Source of the DNA: Christensenellaceae bacterium
GTDB taxonomy: Bacteria > Bacillota > Clostridia > Christensenellales > Aristaeellaceae
Assembly (NCBI GenBank): GCA_020025205.1
Contig: JAHHSO010000002.1
Location: forward strand, 1 to 64,000
DNA: 64,000 nt
Reading direction: 5' to 3'
A program made the translations under genes and the position numbers. Within the stretch, counting starts at the first letter, position 1, and every line of letters starts with the position of its first letter. Shown one piece after another: positions 52,253-60,862 of this stretch. The notes beneath the pieces are model-generated. The model searched no databases and was not told the DNA's origin. It saw only the letters and a program-made list of their open reading frames with translations.

Positions 52253-53025
52253 TAGTTTCCGCATTCCACACTGATGGCGTTGAATTTTTCCAGAAGATCT
52301 TCCACACGCAGATGCTTCTTGTCTTCGCCGGCAAGATCGAGTTCGGCTTTGCCCTGATGCATCATCAGAAGCCTGTCGCCGTATTCAACGGCATAGCGGA
52401 GGTTGTGCGTGACCATGAGCGTTGTCAGATGTTTTTCGGCAACGATTTTTCCGGTCAGCTGCATGATGATGTCTGCCGTTTTGGGATCAAGCGCGGCAGT
52501 GTGTTCGTCAAGAATCAGAAAGTCAATGGGCGTCATGGTGCTCATCAGAAGAGCCAGTGCCTGACGCTGACCGCCGGAAAGATTTCCCACGCGCACCCCC
52601 ATTTTGTCTTCCAGCCCAAGACCCAGAGGGGCAAGCAGGGCGCGGTATTCCTCGACCTTTTTCTGTCTGACGCAGGGAAGCAGATTGAAGGGCTTGCCTT
52701 TTGTGTCGGCTATGGACATGTTTTCAAGAATCGTCATTGAAGGGCATGTGCCGCGTGCCGGGTCCTGATAGACGCGCCCGATGAAGCGGTGGCGGCGGTG
52801 TTCCGGCATGGAGACGATGTTTTCGCCTTCGATCAAAATGCGGCCTTCATCCACCGGGATCGAACCGCAGATGATGTTAAGCAGCGATGTTTTGCCCGAA
52901 CCATTGGAGCCGACAACGCAGACAAACTGCCCGTTGGGAACGCTCAGAGAGAAGTTGTCAAACAGGCAGGTTTCGTTGACCGTTCCGCCCTGGTAGACTT
53001 TCGTGATGTTGGAAAGCTCAAGCAT
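52252..53025 (-). CDS. trpZ: TrpXYZ-type ABC importer ATP-binding protein
   Basis: 257 residues. Walker A GSNGSGKTS (about 38-46), signature LSGGQRQALALL, Walker B LILDEHTAALD (His in place of the usual Pro after Glu) and the switch His in MVTHNLRYA. It belongs to the COG1101-like ATPases of amino acid or sugar importers linked to tryptophan T-boxes. It overlaps the permease gene by 8 bases. AAAGGAG lies before the ATG. Confidence 0.85.
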   Translation of the reverse strand: MLELSNITKVYQGGTVNETCLFDNFSLSVPNGQFVCVVGSNGSGKTSLLNIICGSIPVDEGRILIEGENIVSMPEHRRHRFIGRVYQDPARGTCPSMTILENMSIADTKGKPFNLLPCVRQKKVEEYRALLAPLGLGLEDKMGVRVGNLSGGQRQALALLMSTMTPIDFLILDEHTAALDPKTADIIMQLTGKIVAEKHLTTLMVTHNLRYAVEYGDRLLMMHQGKAELDLAGEDKKHLRVEDLLEKFNAISVECGN

Positions 53026-53914
53026 GGCGTGCTCCTTTCTTGACGCGACCGAATGAGTCTGTTTTCTTTCCGGCAATGAGGATGAGGAAGAGCAGGACAG
53101 CGGTGACCAGTTTCAAATCAAACGGAGACAGTCCCAGACTCAGCGCCAGCGCAACGCACCCCTTATAGAGGATGGCACCCAGAACAACGGCGGTTGTTGC
53201 GCGCAGAAAGCGGAGGCCGCTTAAAAGCTGCGTTCCCACGATTACAGAAGCAGCGGCCAGGACAAGTGTGCCCGTGCCCATGGAGATGTCGAAGTAGCGC
53301 TGATACTGGCACATGATGCTGCCGGACAGCGCAACCAGAGCGTTGGCCATCGACAGACCCAGAATCTTGACTTTGCCGCAGTCCTGAGAAAGTGTTGTGA
53401 CCAGAGACGGACTGGTACCCGTGGCGCGAAGGAGAAAGCCGGAACGCGTGGACAGGTAATAGTCCAGAAGAAACTTGACTGCAACGACCATGATCAGCAT
53501 CAGAAGAACCGGAAGATAAGGCTGCGCGGCAGGGGAAAGCGCAGCAGCGGAAGGATTCTTAAACAGCGTGTCAAAAGAGAATAGCTGTACGTTGGCGCGC
53601 CCGGCGATGTGCAGATTGACTGAATATAGACCCGTCATCACAATGATGCCGGAGAGTAAGGCGCCCACTTTGAATTTGACGTGGATCATTCCCGTGACCG
53701 CGCCGGCCAGAGCGCCGGCTGCCATCGAGACGGGAAGCGTTAAAAGGGCGGGGAAGCCATTGGACAACATCAGTGCGGTGACGGCTGCACCAAGCGGAAA
53801 TGTCGCATCAACGGACATGTCTGGAAAATCGAGAATTTTGAAGGTGATATATACACCCAAAGAGAGGATGGCATAAATCAGCCCCTGTTCGAGAACGCCT
53901 AAAACCTGAATCAT
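53018..53914 (-). CDS. trpY: TrpXYZ-type ABC importer permease
   Basis: 298 residues with eight to nine membrane helices. It resembles branched-chain amino acid/ribose type permeases of COG4120: EQGLIYAILSLGVYITFKILDFPDMSVDATFPLGAAV at the N-terminus. It is the channel between the binding protein and the ATPase. GGAGG lies before the ATG at 53914. It follows the binding-protein gene by 28 bases. Confidence 0.87.
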   Translation of the reverse strand: MIQVLGVLEQGLIYAILSLGVYITFKILDFPDMSVDATFPLGAAVTALMLSNGFPALLTLPVSMAAGALAGAVTGMIHVKFKVGALLSGIIVMTGLYSVNLHIAGRANVQLFSFDTLFKNPSAAALSPAAQPYLPVLLMLIMVVAVKFLLDYYLSTRSGFLLRATGTSPSLVTTLSQDCGKVKILGLSMANALVALSGSIMCQYQRYFDISMGTGTLVLAAASVIVGTQLLSGLRFLRATTAVVLGAILYKGCVALALSLGLSPFDLKLVTAVLLFLILIAGKKTDSFGRVKKGARHA

Positions 53915-53942
53915 GGCAGTACCTCCATATTGCGAAAGAAAT

Positions 53943-54899
53943 TCAGTCAACAAAGGTTGCGCGAGCGGCAAGGTCAGCAGGGAGGAGCAGACCGAAGCGT
54001 TCAAGGGCACCTTTATTGACGTAAAGACTGGGGTCGGAGATAATTTCAAATGGGATTTCTGAAGCTTGGATCTCGCCGGAGAGCACGCGCGCTGCAATCA
54101 GCCCGGTCTGGCGGCCCAGAGCAACATAGTCAAGACCTTCTGCAGCGGCACATCCAAGTTTGACCTGTTCGATTTCAGAGCCAAAAACGGGTTTTCCTGC
54201 GGCAGTGGCCTTGTCCAGCACGAGCGCCAGTGCGGAAACGACCGTGTTGTCTGTAAGATTGGTCAGGCAGTCCACCTTGGGAAGAAGGGCATCCAGCGCA
54301 AGCGGAATATCCATGGAAGAGCTGACGCCGGAAGAGACGATTTCAAATCCGTAGTTCGGAGCAAGGGTCTTATACAGTTCGATGGTGGACAGAGAGTTAA
54401 TTTCGCTGGTGGTGTAGAGAATGCCGATGCGTTTGGCGTCCGGCATGAGTGCGCGGATCATGGCAAGCTGTGCATCAACAGGCAGCGTGTCAGATGTGCC
54501 GCTGATATTGCCCAGCGATTTGCCGGAGGCATCGGCAAAACCGGCAGATACAGGATCAGAAACGGCTGTGTAGATCGTCGGGATGCGGCCGGAAGCAGCG
54601 TTGAAGCAGGCTTGGGCCATCGGGGTGGCAATGCCGACAGAGAGATCAACGGATTTGCCGGCAAACTGCTGAGCGATTTGCTGGGCAACGCCCATGTCGG
54701 CCTGCGCGTTCTGATAGAGAATTTCCAGATTCTCACCTTCCACAAATCCGGCCTCTGCCAGACCTTCGATGAAACCGATGCGGCAGTTATCCAGAGAACC
54801 GTGCTGGGCAAACTGTCCAATGCCCACGGTGTAGTCGGCAGCCAGCGCGCGCATGGCGGCAAAGAGGATCAGGGCGGCTGTGCAAAGGATACGCTTCAT
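53943..54899 (-). CDS. trpX: TrpXYZ-type ABC importer substrate-binding protein
   Basis: 318 residues with a signal peptide (1-20, ending ALA). The fold is the COG2984 periplasmic-binding type: VGIGQFAQHGSLDNCRIGFIEGLAEAGFVEGENLEI, then TIYTAVSDPVSAGF. Members are regulated by Trp or Tyr T-boxes and are thought to bring in these amino acids or precursors. Here the leader has a Trp specifier, so tryptophan is the best guess. No lipobox is seen. The second of two ATGs (54899) has better spacing from GGAG. Confidence 0.85.
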   Translation of the reverse strand: MKRILCTAALILFAAMRALAADYTVGIGQFAQHGSLDNCRIGFIEGLAEAGFVEGENLEILYQNAQADMGVAQQIAQQFAGKSVDLSVGIATPMAQACFNAASGRIPTIYTAVSDPVSAGFADASGKSLGNISGTSDTLPVDAQLAMIRALMPDAKRIGILYTTSEINSLSTIELYKTLAPNYGFEIVSSGVSSSMDIPLALDALLPKVDCLTNLTDNTVVSALALVLDKATAAGKPVFGSEIEQVKLGCAAAEGLDYVALGRQTGLIAARVLSGEIQASEIPFEIISDPSLYVNKGALERFGLLLPADLAARATFVD

Positions 54900-54962
54900 C
54901 ATTCTTCTCCAGCTTTCTGGGCGATATGCGCCCGGTCGTTTGAGCAGGGAAAGCGGGGAATG

Positions 54963-55225
54963 AAAAAACGCCCCATGTTTCCTAAGAAACATGAGGCGGA
55001 ATTGCTTCCGTGGTGCCACTCACATTGACCAAAAGGCCCGCTTATCCCGTACCATCATACGGTGCAGCCTGATAACGGGCCTGCATCCCCCGTCCCTGCT
55101 TACTGAGAAAATCTGTTGGCAGGGCCCTCAGAAAGGCCATTCAAAAGCATCTCCATACCGCATTTCCACCAGCATCGGCTCTCTTTAATGGAAGAAAACT
55201 TTCTACTCTTCTTTCCTGAAACGGT
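54963..55225 (-). promoter_or_regulatory. T-box riboswitch, tryptophan type
   Basis: Read on the minus strand, stem I begins AGAAGAGTAG, then AGAGAGCCGATGCTGGTGG and the specifier segment TTTTGAATGGCC. The codon after GAA is TGG (Trp, 55137-55139). The T-box motif AGTGGCACCACGG (55008-55020) lies before a terminator stem with TTTTTT (54963-54999). Uncharged tRNA-Trp should stop termination and switch on the downstream importer. Confidence 0.93.
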
Positions 55226-55239
55226 TTAACTTTAAGCGC

Positions 55240-55268
55240 ATTATAGCGCTAAAAACTGAGATTGTCAA
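55240..55268 (-). promoter_or_regulatory. Promoter of the Trp T-box operon
   Basis: On the minus strand TTGACA (55263-55268) and TATAAT (55240-55245) are 17 bases apart, both perfect. Confidence 0.92.
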
Positions 55269-55436
55269 CTGGAATGAACAGTTTTTTTGAGAAAATATGA
55301 CCAAAGAGGACAAAAAAAGGAAACGAAAGCAGAGGAAGCGGCATGCGCGGCTTGAAACGGCGCGGGGGCCTGTGCTATAATGGCGGCATGTACAAAGGAC
55401 ATTTTCCGTGTTTGTTTTTACAGGAGGATTAAGGAT

Positions 55437-56621
55437 ATGAGCAATTTTAAAATTCGTGAGGACTGGATGCCTTTCTGCCTGCCGGATGTCAGCGACGCAG
55501 AGGTGGAAGCTGTTTCCCAGGCGGTTGGCTCCGGCTGGTGGGCAAAGGGCCCGCGTACGATGGAGTTTGAAAAGGCTTTTGCCGATTATGTGGGCGCCAA
55601 ACACTGCATCGCACTGAACTCCTGCACGGCGGCTCTCCATCTGGCACTGCTGTCTCAGGGAATTGGACCGGGGGATGAAGTCATCACCACGCCGCTGACG
55701 TTTGCGGCGACGGCTAATACCATCCTGCACACGGGCGCAACGCCGGTGTTTGCGGATATCGATCCGGAAACCGGCCTCATTGACCCAAGGGAAATTGAAA
55801 AGAAAATCACGGATAAGACCCGCGCAATCGTTCCGGTTCATTATTCCGGCCTGCCTGCGGATCTTGATGTCATTGGTAAAATTTGTGACAAATACAACCT
55901 CTTCCTCAGTGAAGATGCGGCGCATGCGGTAGAGACCCGCTATAACGGAGAATTGATTGGCCATCATCCGCGCGGCGCGGTTTCCTATTCGTTCTATGCG
56001 ACGAAGAACCTCGCCTGCGGCGAAGGCGGCGCGCTGGTGACGGATGATGACGAGATCGCGGAAAAAGCGCGCGTAATGTCTCTGCATGGCATGAGTGCCG
56101 GCGCGTGGAACCGCTATGGAAAAGGAGGATCTTGGCGCTACGATATCGAAGAGCCGGGGTTCAAATACAACATGTTTGACATTCAGGCAGCCCTTGCCCT
56201 GACGCAGCTCAGCCGCATGGAGGACATGCAGCGCCGCCGTTTTGAAGCGGTGGAGGTTTATGAGCAGGCCTTTAAAGATGTGCCGGAACTGCGCTTGCAG
56301 AAGACGCCGGACAACTGCCAGCATAGCCGCCACCTGTACATTCTGCGCATTGTGCCGGAGCGCCTGACGATTTCCCGTGATGAGTTTATTCAGGAACTGA
56401 GCGCGCGCAATGTAGGGGTGAGCGTACACTTCATTGCACTGCACACCATGAGCGCATATGTGAAGCGCTTCGGCTACAAGCCGGAGGATTTCCCCGAAGC
56501 GTATGCGTTCTCCGAGTCGGAAATTTCGCTGCCGCTGTATTCCACGCTGGGCAGTGAAAATGCTGAGTATGTAGCACAGGCTGTGCTGGATATCGTGAAC
56601 AAGTACCGCAAATCAAAGTGA
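55437..56621 (+). CDS. DegT/DnrJ/EryC1/StrS-family sugar aminotransferase
   Basis: 394 residues. Fold type I PLP enzyme with Lys190 in SFYATKNLACGEGG and the family N-terminus GSGWWAKGPRTMEFEKAFADYVG. It transfers an amino group from glutamate to a nucleotide-linked keto-sugar; the sugar is not known. No other sugar-nucleotide genes are nearby, so it stands alone. AGGAGG lies before the ATG at 55437. It may contribute to surface polysaccharides. Confidence 0.88.
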   Translation: MSNFKIREDWMPFCLPDVSDAEVEAVSQAVGSGWWAKGPRTMEFEKAFADYVGAKHCIALNSCTAALHLALLSQGIGPGDEVITTPLTFAATANTILHTGATPVFADIDPETGLIDPREIEKKITDKTRAIVPVHYSGLPADLDVIGKICDKYNLFLSEDAAHAVETRYNGELIGHHPRGAVSYSFYATKNLACGEGGALVTDDDEIAEKARVMSLHGMSAGAWNRYGKGGSWRYDIEEPGFKYNMFDIQAALALTQLSRMEDMQRRRFEAVEVYEQAFKDVPELRLQKTPDNCQHSRHLYILRIVPERLTISRDEFIQELSARNVGVSVHFIALHTMSAYVKRFGYKPEDFPEAYAFSESEISLPLYSTLGSENAEYVAQAVLDIVNKYRKSK

Positions 56622-56638
56622 CATTGATTTAAATTTGA

Positions 56639-56682
56639 CAAGGTCTGGCCTTTGAAAAGAGGACAGGCCTTGTTTTTTTGCC
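56639..56682 (+). terminator. Terminator after the DegT-type aminotransferase
   Basis: CAAGGTCTG and CAGGCCTTG pair with one G-T, followed by TTTTTTT. Confidence 0.85.
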
Positions 56683-56919
56683 CAAATGCAGGGAAAAGAG
56701 ACAGAGAATACAAGCAATGAACGCAGGAAAAAATGATTTGAGGGCGATGTGTATTCTGAAATTAAAAAAGACGGTTTTGTCAAAAACGATCAAAACAGTG
56801 TGGGCGCAATGAGACAATAAATACGAAGAATGGTGAGCCGGCGGACGTTTAAAACGTAAAAAAGTAAAGATAGACAAAAATATAACAAAAAGATTGAAGA
56901 CTGAATACGTGTTAAGCGT
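56683..56919. other. Upstream region of adhE without a gene
   Basis: About 240 AT-rich bases between the terminator and the adhE promoter. No supportable gene. It may hold additional regulatory sites for adhE. Confidence 0.4.
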
Positions 56920-56971
56920 TTGACAAAGAGAAATCGGATGTGTATAATAAAGATCGTTAAAGAAATCACAA
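56920..56971 (+). promoter_or_regulatory. adhE promoter with a Rex-like operator
   Basis: TTGACA (56920-56925) and TATAAT (56943-56948) are 17 bases apart. Just after the -10, at 56954-56971, TCGTTAAAGAAATCACAA matches the Rex pattern TTGTTAANNNNTTCACAA with two mismatches. Rex represses fermentation genes until NADH is high, and adhE is a common target. The site covers the transcription start, a good place to block it. Confidence 0.65.
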
Positions 56972-56998
56972 CAACACGGGTTCAGGAGGATGAACAAC

Positions 56999-59602
56999 AT
57001 GCAGGAATTCAGGCCTATCGACAGCGTGGAAGCTCTGGAGGAGCGCATTGAGCTGATGCGCGCGGCTCAGCGTGAATTCGCGAAGATGACGCAGGAGCAG
57101 GTGGATAAAATCTTTTTTGCGGCGGCAATGGCGGCCAACAAGGCGCGCATTCCGCTGGCTAAAATGGCGGTCGAAGAGACTGGAATGGGCGTTGTCGAAG
57201 ACAAGGTCATCAAGAACCACTACGCCAGTGAGTACATCTATAACGCATACCGCAATGAGAAAACCTGTGGTGTTATAGAAGAAGATCAAGCGTTCGGAAT
57301 CCGTAAAATTGCAGAACCGATTGGCCTTGTGGCAGCGGTTATTCCGACAACCAATCCGACTTCGACAGCAATCTTCAAAACGCTGATCTGTTTGAAGACC
57401 CGCAATGCGATTCTCATTAGTCCGCATCCGCGTGCAAAGAAGTGCACAATGGAAGCGGCTCGAGTCGTTTATGAAGCGGCCGTTGCAGCGGGGGCTCCGG
57501 AAGGCATCATCGGCTGCATCGATCAGCCCAGCTTGGAGATGACCAATGAACTGATGCGTGACGCGGATATCATCCTTGCAACCGGCGGCCCCGGAATGGT
57601 ACACGCGGCGTATTCGTCTGGCAAACCGGCACTTGGCGTTGGCGCGGGCAATACGCCTGTCATCATCGATGATACTGCGGACATTCAGCTGGCGGTCAAC
57701 TCGATTATCCATTCTAAAACATTTGACAATGGTATGATCTGTGCGTCTGAGCAGTCTGTCACCGTGCTGGACGGAGCGTACGATGCGGTTCGGGAGGAGT
57801 TTGAGCGGCGCGGGTGCTATTTCCTCAAGGGCGAGGAACTGGACAAGGTGCGCCGCACCATTCTCATCAACGGCGCACTGAATGCTAGAATTGTAGGACA
57901 AAGCGCGCATACCATCGCGGAACTGGCAGGCGTGAATGTGCCGGAGGAGACAAAGATCCTCATTGGTGAAGTGGAAAGTGTTGAGCTGTCAGAAGAATTT
58001 GCACACGAGAAACTGTCCCCGGTTCTGGCGATGTATCGTGCCAGGGATTTTGATGATGCACTTGACAAAGCTGAAAGGCTTGTCTGCGATGGCGGACACG
58101 GTCACACTGCATCTCTGTACATTCACCCGGCACAGCAGGAGAAGATTCTCCGCCATGCCGAACGCATGGAAGCCTGTCGTATTGTCATCAATACGCCTTC
58201 GAGCCAGGGCGGCATTGGCGATTTGTACAACTTCAAAATGCTGCCGTCCCTGACGCTGGGCTGCGGCACCTGGGGTGGAAACTCTGTTTCCGAAAATGTG
58301 GGCATCAAGCATCTGCTCAATATCAAGACCGTTGCCGAGAGGAGAGAGAACATGCTCTGGTTCCGCACGCCGCAGAAAGTGTATTTCAAAAAGGGATGTA
58401 TGCCGGTGGCGCTGGATGAGCTGGGCACCATGATGGGCAAGAAGAGATGCTTCATCGTGACGGATGCGTACCTTTACAAGAATGGGCATGTGAAGCCGGT
58501 GGAGGAGAAGCTCGATCAGCTGGGTATTCAGCATACCTGCTTCTATGACGTTGCGCCGGACCCCAATCTGTCTTCTGCGGTCAGCGGCGCTCAGGCAATG
58601 AGGCTGTTTGAGCCGGACTGCATCATTGCACTGGGTGGAGGGTCAGCCATGGATGCTGCCAAGATCATGTGGGTGATGTACGAACATCCAGAAGTGGATT
58701 TCCTTGATCTGGCGATGCGTTTCATGGATATTCGAAAGCGTATTTATACCTTCCCCAAAATGGGCGAAAAGGCATACTTTGTTGCCATCCCGACTTCTTC
58801 CGGAACGGGTTCCGAGGTGACGCCGTTTGCTGTGATTACTGACGAACGCACAGGTACCAAGTATCCGCTGGCAGATTACGAGCTTTTGCCAAACATGGCA
58901 ATCGTTGACGCAGACAATATGATGAATCAGCCGAGAGGCTTGACAGCTGCTTCCGGCGTGGACGTTCTGACCCATGCGCTGGAGGCATATGCCTCTGTCA
59001 TGGCAACGGATTACACAGATGGTTTGGCGCTCAAAGCATTGAAGAATGTGTTTGATTATCTCCCGCGCGCCTATCAAAACGGGGCCAATGATCCCCAGGC
59101 GCGGGAAAAGATGGCCGATGCATCCTGCATGGCGGGCATGGCATTTGCCAATGCATTTCTTGGAGTGTGCCACTCCATGGCACATAAGCTCGGTGCTTAC
59201 CATCACCTGCCGCACGGAGTAGCCAATGCGCTGATGATTACACATGTGCTCCGCTTCAACGCTGCCGAAGTACCGGCGAAGATGGGCACATTCCCGCAGT
59301 ATGCTTATCCACATACGCTGGAGCGCTATGCCGAGTGTGCACACTTCTGCGGCATTTGCGGGAAGGATGACTATCAGACGCTCGACCTGTTGATTGACAA
59401 GATCGAAGAACTCAAGCACAGTGTGGGAATCAAGCCTTCTATTGCAGATTATGGCATCAGCGAGGATCAGTTCCTGTCAACTCTGGATTCGATGGTTGAA
59501 GATGCATTTGACGATCAGTGTACAGGCGCAAACCCGCGTTATCCGCTGATGAAGGAAATCAAGGCTATGTATTTGAAAGCGTATTACGGCGAGAAAGCCT
59601 GA
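56999..59602 (+). CDS. adhE: Bifunctional acetaldehyde-CoA/alcohol dehydrogenase
   Basis: 867 residues. The N-terminal aldehyde dehydrogenase half (1 to about 440) has Cys248 in NGMICASEQSV and the GVGAGNTPV loop. The C-terminal iron-dependent alcohol dehydrogenase half (about 455-867) has the NAD motif GGGSAMDAAK and the iron ligands near HALEAYAS and CHSMAHKLGAYHHLPHG. It turns acetyl-CoA into ethanol in two NADH-using steps. Relatives form spirosome filaments. The ATG at 56999 is 9 bases after GGAGG; one at 56990 touches the site and is unlikely. A small kinase-fold gene follows. Confidence 0.96.
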   Translation: MQEFRPIDSVEALEERIELMRAAQREFAKMTQEQVDKIFFAAAMAANKARIPLAKMAVEETGMGVVEDKVIKNHYASEYIYNAYRNEKTCGVIEEDQAFGIRKIAEPIGLVAAVIPTTNPTSTAIFKTLICLKTRNAILISPHPRAKKCTMEAARVVYEAAVAAGAPEGIIGCIDQPSLEMTNELMRDADIILATGGPGMVHAAYSSGKPALGVGAGNTPVIIDDTADIQLAVNSIIHSKTFDNGMICASEQSVTVLDGAYDAVREEFERRGCYFLKGEELDKVRRTILINGALNARIVGQSAHTIAELAGVNVPEETKILIGEVESVELSEEFAHEKLSPVLAMYRARDFDDALDKAERLVCDGGHGHTASLYIHPAQQEKILRHAERMEACRIVINTPSSQGGIGDLYNFKMLPSLTLGCGTWGGNSVSENVGIKHLLNIKTVAERRENMLWFRTPQKVYFKKGCMPVALDELGTMMGKKRCFIVTDAYLYKNGHVKPVEEKLDQLGIQHTCFYDVAPDPNLSSAVSGAQAMRLFEPDCIIALGGGSAMDAAKIMWVMYEHPEVDFLDLAMRFMDIRKRIYTFPKMGEKAYFVAIPTSSGTGSEVTPFAVITDERTGTKYPLADYELLPNMAIVDADNMMNQPRGLTAASGVDVLTHALEAYASVMATDYTDGLALKALKNVFDYLPRAYQNGANDPQAREKMADASCMAGMAFANAFLGVCHSMAHKLGAYHHLPHGVANALMITHVLRFNAAEVPAKMGTFPQYAYPHTLERYAECAHFCGICGKDDYQTLDLLIDKIEELKHSVGIKPSIADYGISEDQFLSTLDSMVEDAFDDQCTGANPRYPLMKEIKAMYLKAYYGEKA

Positions 59603-59620
59603 TTTGAGGAGGGGACGAGT

Positions 59621-60370
59621 ATGGAGAAAGAGATTATCGTGAGACGAGCAACGAAGACGGTTTATCGTCAGGGAGATACGATTATCAAGCAGTTTATACC
59701 GGACTATCCCAAGTCCGCGGTGCTGAAAGAGGCATTTAACCATGCGCTGGCAGAAGAGGCCGGGCTGAATGTGCCGGAGCTTCTGGACGTGAAGGAGACG
59801 GGAGAAGGGTGGGCACTTCTCATTCGGGCGGTTGAAGGCCGCACGCTGGCGCAGGCCATGGAGGAAGAACCGGAAAAGCTGAAAGAATATATGGAACAAT
59901 TTGTTGAGATTCAGAGCGAGATTCACAGCAAAACCTGCAAGCAGATGGGACGCCTCAAGGACAAGCTGAACACGCAGATTTCCTCCCTGCGCGATGATCT
60001 TGATGCGACCACGCGTTATGAGCTGCATGTCAGACTTGAAAATATGAAGCCGCATACCAAGATTACCCACGGCGATTTTAACCCGAGCAATGTTCTTTTG
60101 GGTGACGATGGAAAGGTTTATATTCTGGACTGGGCGCACGCTGCGATTGGCAACGCCTCTGCGGATGCCGCCATGACGTACCTTCAGTTTGCGCTGGAAG
60201 ACCAGGAAAAGGCGGACCTCTATCTCAAGAGATTCTGTGAAAAAAATGATATTGCCATGCAATATGTGCAGAAGTGGCTGCCCATTGTGGCTGCGGCGCA
60301 GATGACCAAAAAGCATGGCGCCGAGCGCGATTTCCTGACAAGATGGACACAGGTTGTCGAGTTTGAATAA
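59621..60370 (+). CDS. APH-family small-molecule kinase
   Basis: 249 residues. The aminoglycoside/choline phosphotransferase fold has the catalytic Brenner motif THGDFNPSNVLL and the metal-binding ILDWAHA that follows it. It has no N-terminal membrane part. Substrates of the family include aminoglycosides, choline, homoserine and sugars; this one is unknown, and resistance cannot be assumed. It starts 18 bases after adhE with GGAGG and is likely co-transcribed, so it may be expressed under the same redox control. Confidence 0.82.
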   Translation: MEKEIIVRRATKTVYRQGDTIIKQFIPDYPKSAVLKEAFNHALAEEAGLNVPELLDVKETGEGWALLIRAVEGRTLAQAMEEEPEKLKEYMEQFVEIQSEIHSKTCKQMGRLKDKLNTQISSLRDDLDATTRYELHVRLENMKPHTKITHGDFNPSNVLLGDDGKVYILDWAHAAIGNASADAAMTYLQFALEDQEKADLYLKRFCEKNDIAMQYVQKWLPIVAAAQMTKKHGAERDFLTRWTQVVEFE

Positions 60371-60771
60371 ACAACCGGGCTGGGCAGTTTCAGCTTAATT
60401 TGTCAACGAAATACTTAAAATTTCCCGGAAGCAGGAGGACATCATGTTTCCGGGAAATTGCATATGAACGGGAAGAATTGTCAGAAAAGTACACATGGCA
60501 CTAGAGAACTGATGAAAAAGGCTTGCCTGATTTTAATAAATTGACATAGCTATATGGATGATGCAGTCAGGAGGTGAACATCTAAAAGCAACATTGACCT
60601 GAACGATGGCCGGTTTCATATTGCGTGACGGTATAAGAAGAGAATTTGTAAAGAATCAGAGAGTCTGTGTTTTCACAAGAACACCGGGGAATATGCAGCG
60701 TGGAAAAGTGTGAGCATCTGGAAGCATGTTCTTTCTTTGCTTTTTTCAACGCTTTATGATGCTTGTAAATA
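60371..60771. other. Gene-free stretch between the kinase and murC genes
   Basis: About 400 bases without a recognisable gene. A 13-base inverted repeat AATTTCCCGGAA/TTTCCGGGAAATT (about 60418-60460) is its main structure. A TTGACA at 60541 has no good -10. No ribosome-site-led frame is seen. Confidence 0.4.
60418..60460. terminator. Possible terminator hairpin after the kinase gene
   Basis: A long stem of TTTCCCGG/CCGGGAAA type with a 19-base loop. It lacks a T run on the plus strand, so it may act as an RNA stop or stability element rather than a classic terminator. Confidence 0.35.
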
Positions 60772-60807
60772 AAAAAGGGGCTTTCGCATTGCGAAAACTC
60801 CTTTTTG
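60772..60807 (-). terminator. Terminator after murC
   Basis: AAAAAGG-GGCTTTCGC and GCGAAAACTCCTTTTT pair imperfectly. A T run follows on the minus strand. Confidence 0.7.
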
Positions 60808-60862
60808 TCTGCGGACAGAACAGCCTAAGCAAGTTAAAATGCCGGTTGTGCTGCATTTTTAT

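Noticed and set aside
59621..60370. Aminoglycoside resistance gene
   Set aside because: The APH fold is shared by many metabolic kinases. Nothing specific to resistance enzymes is visible, and it sits next to adhE.
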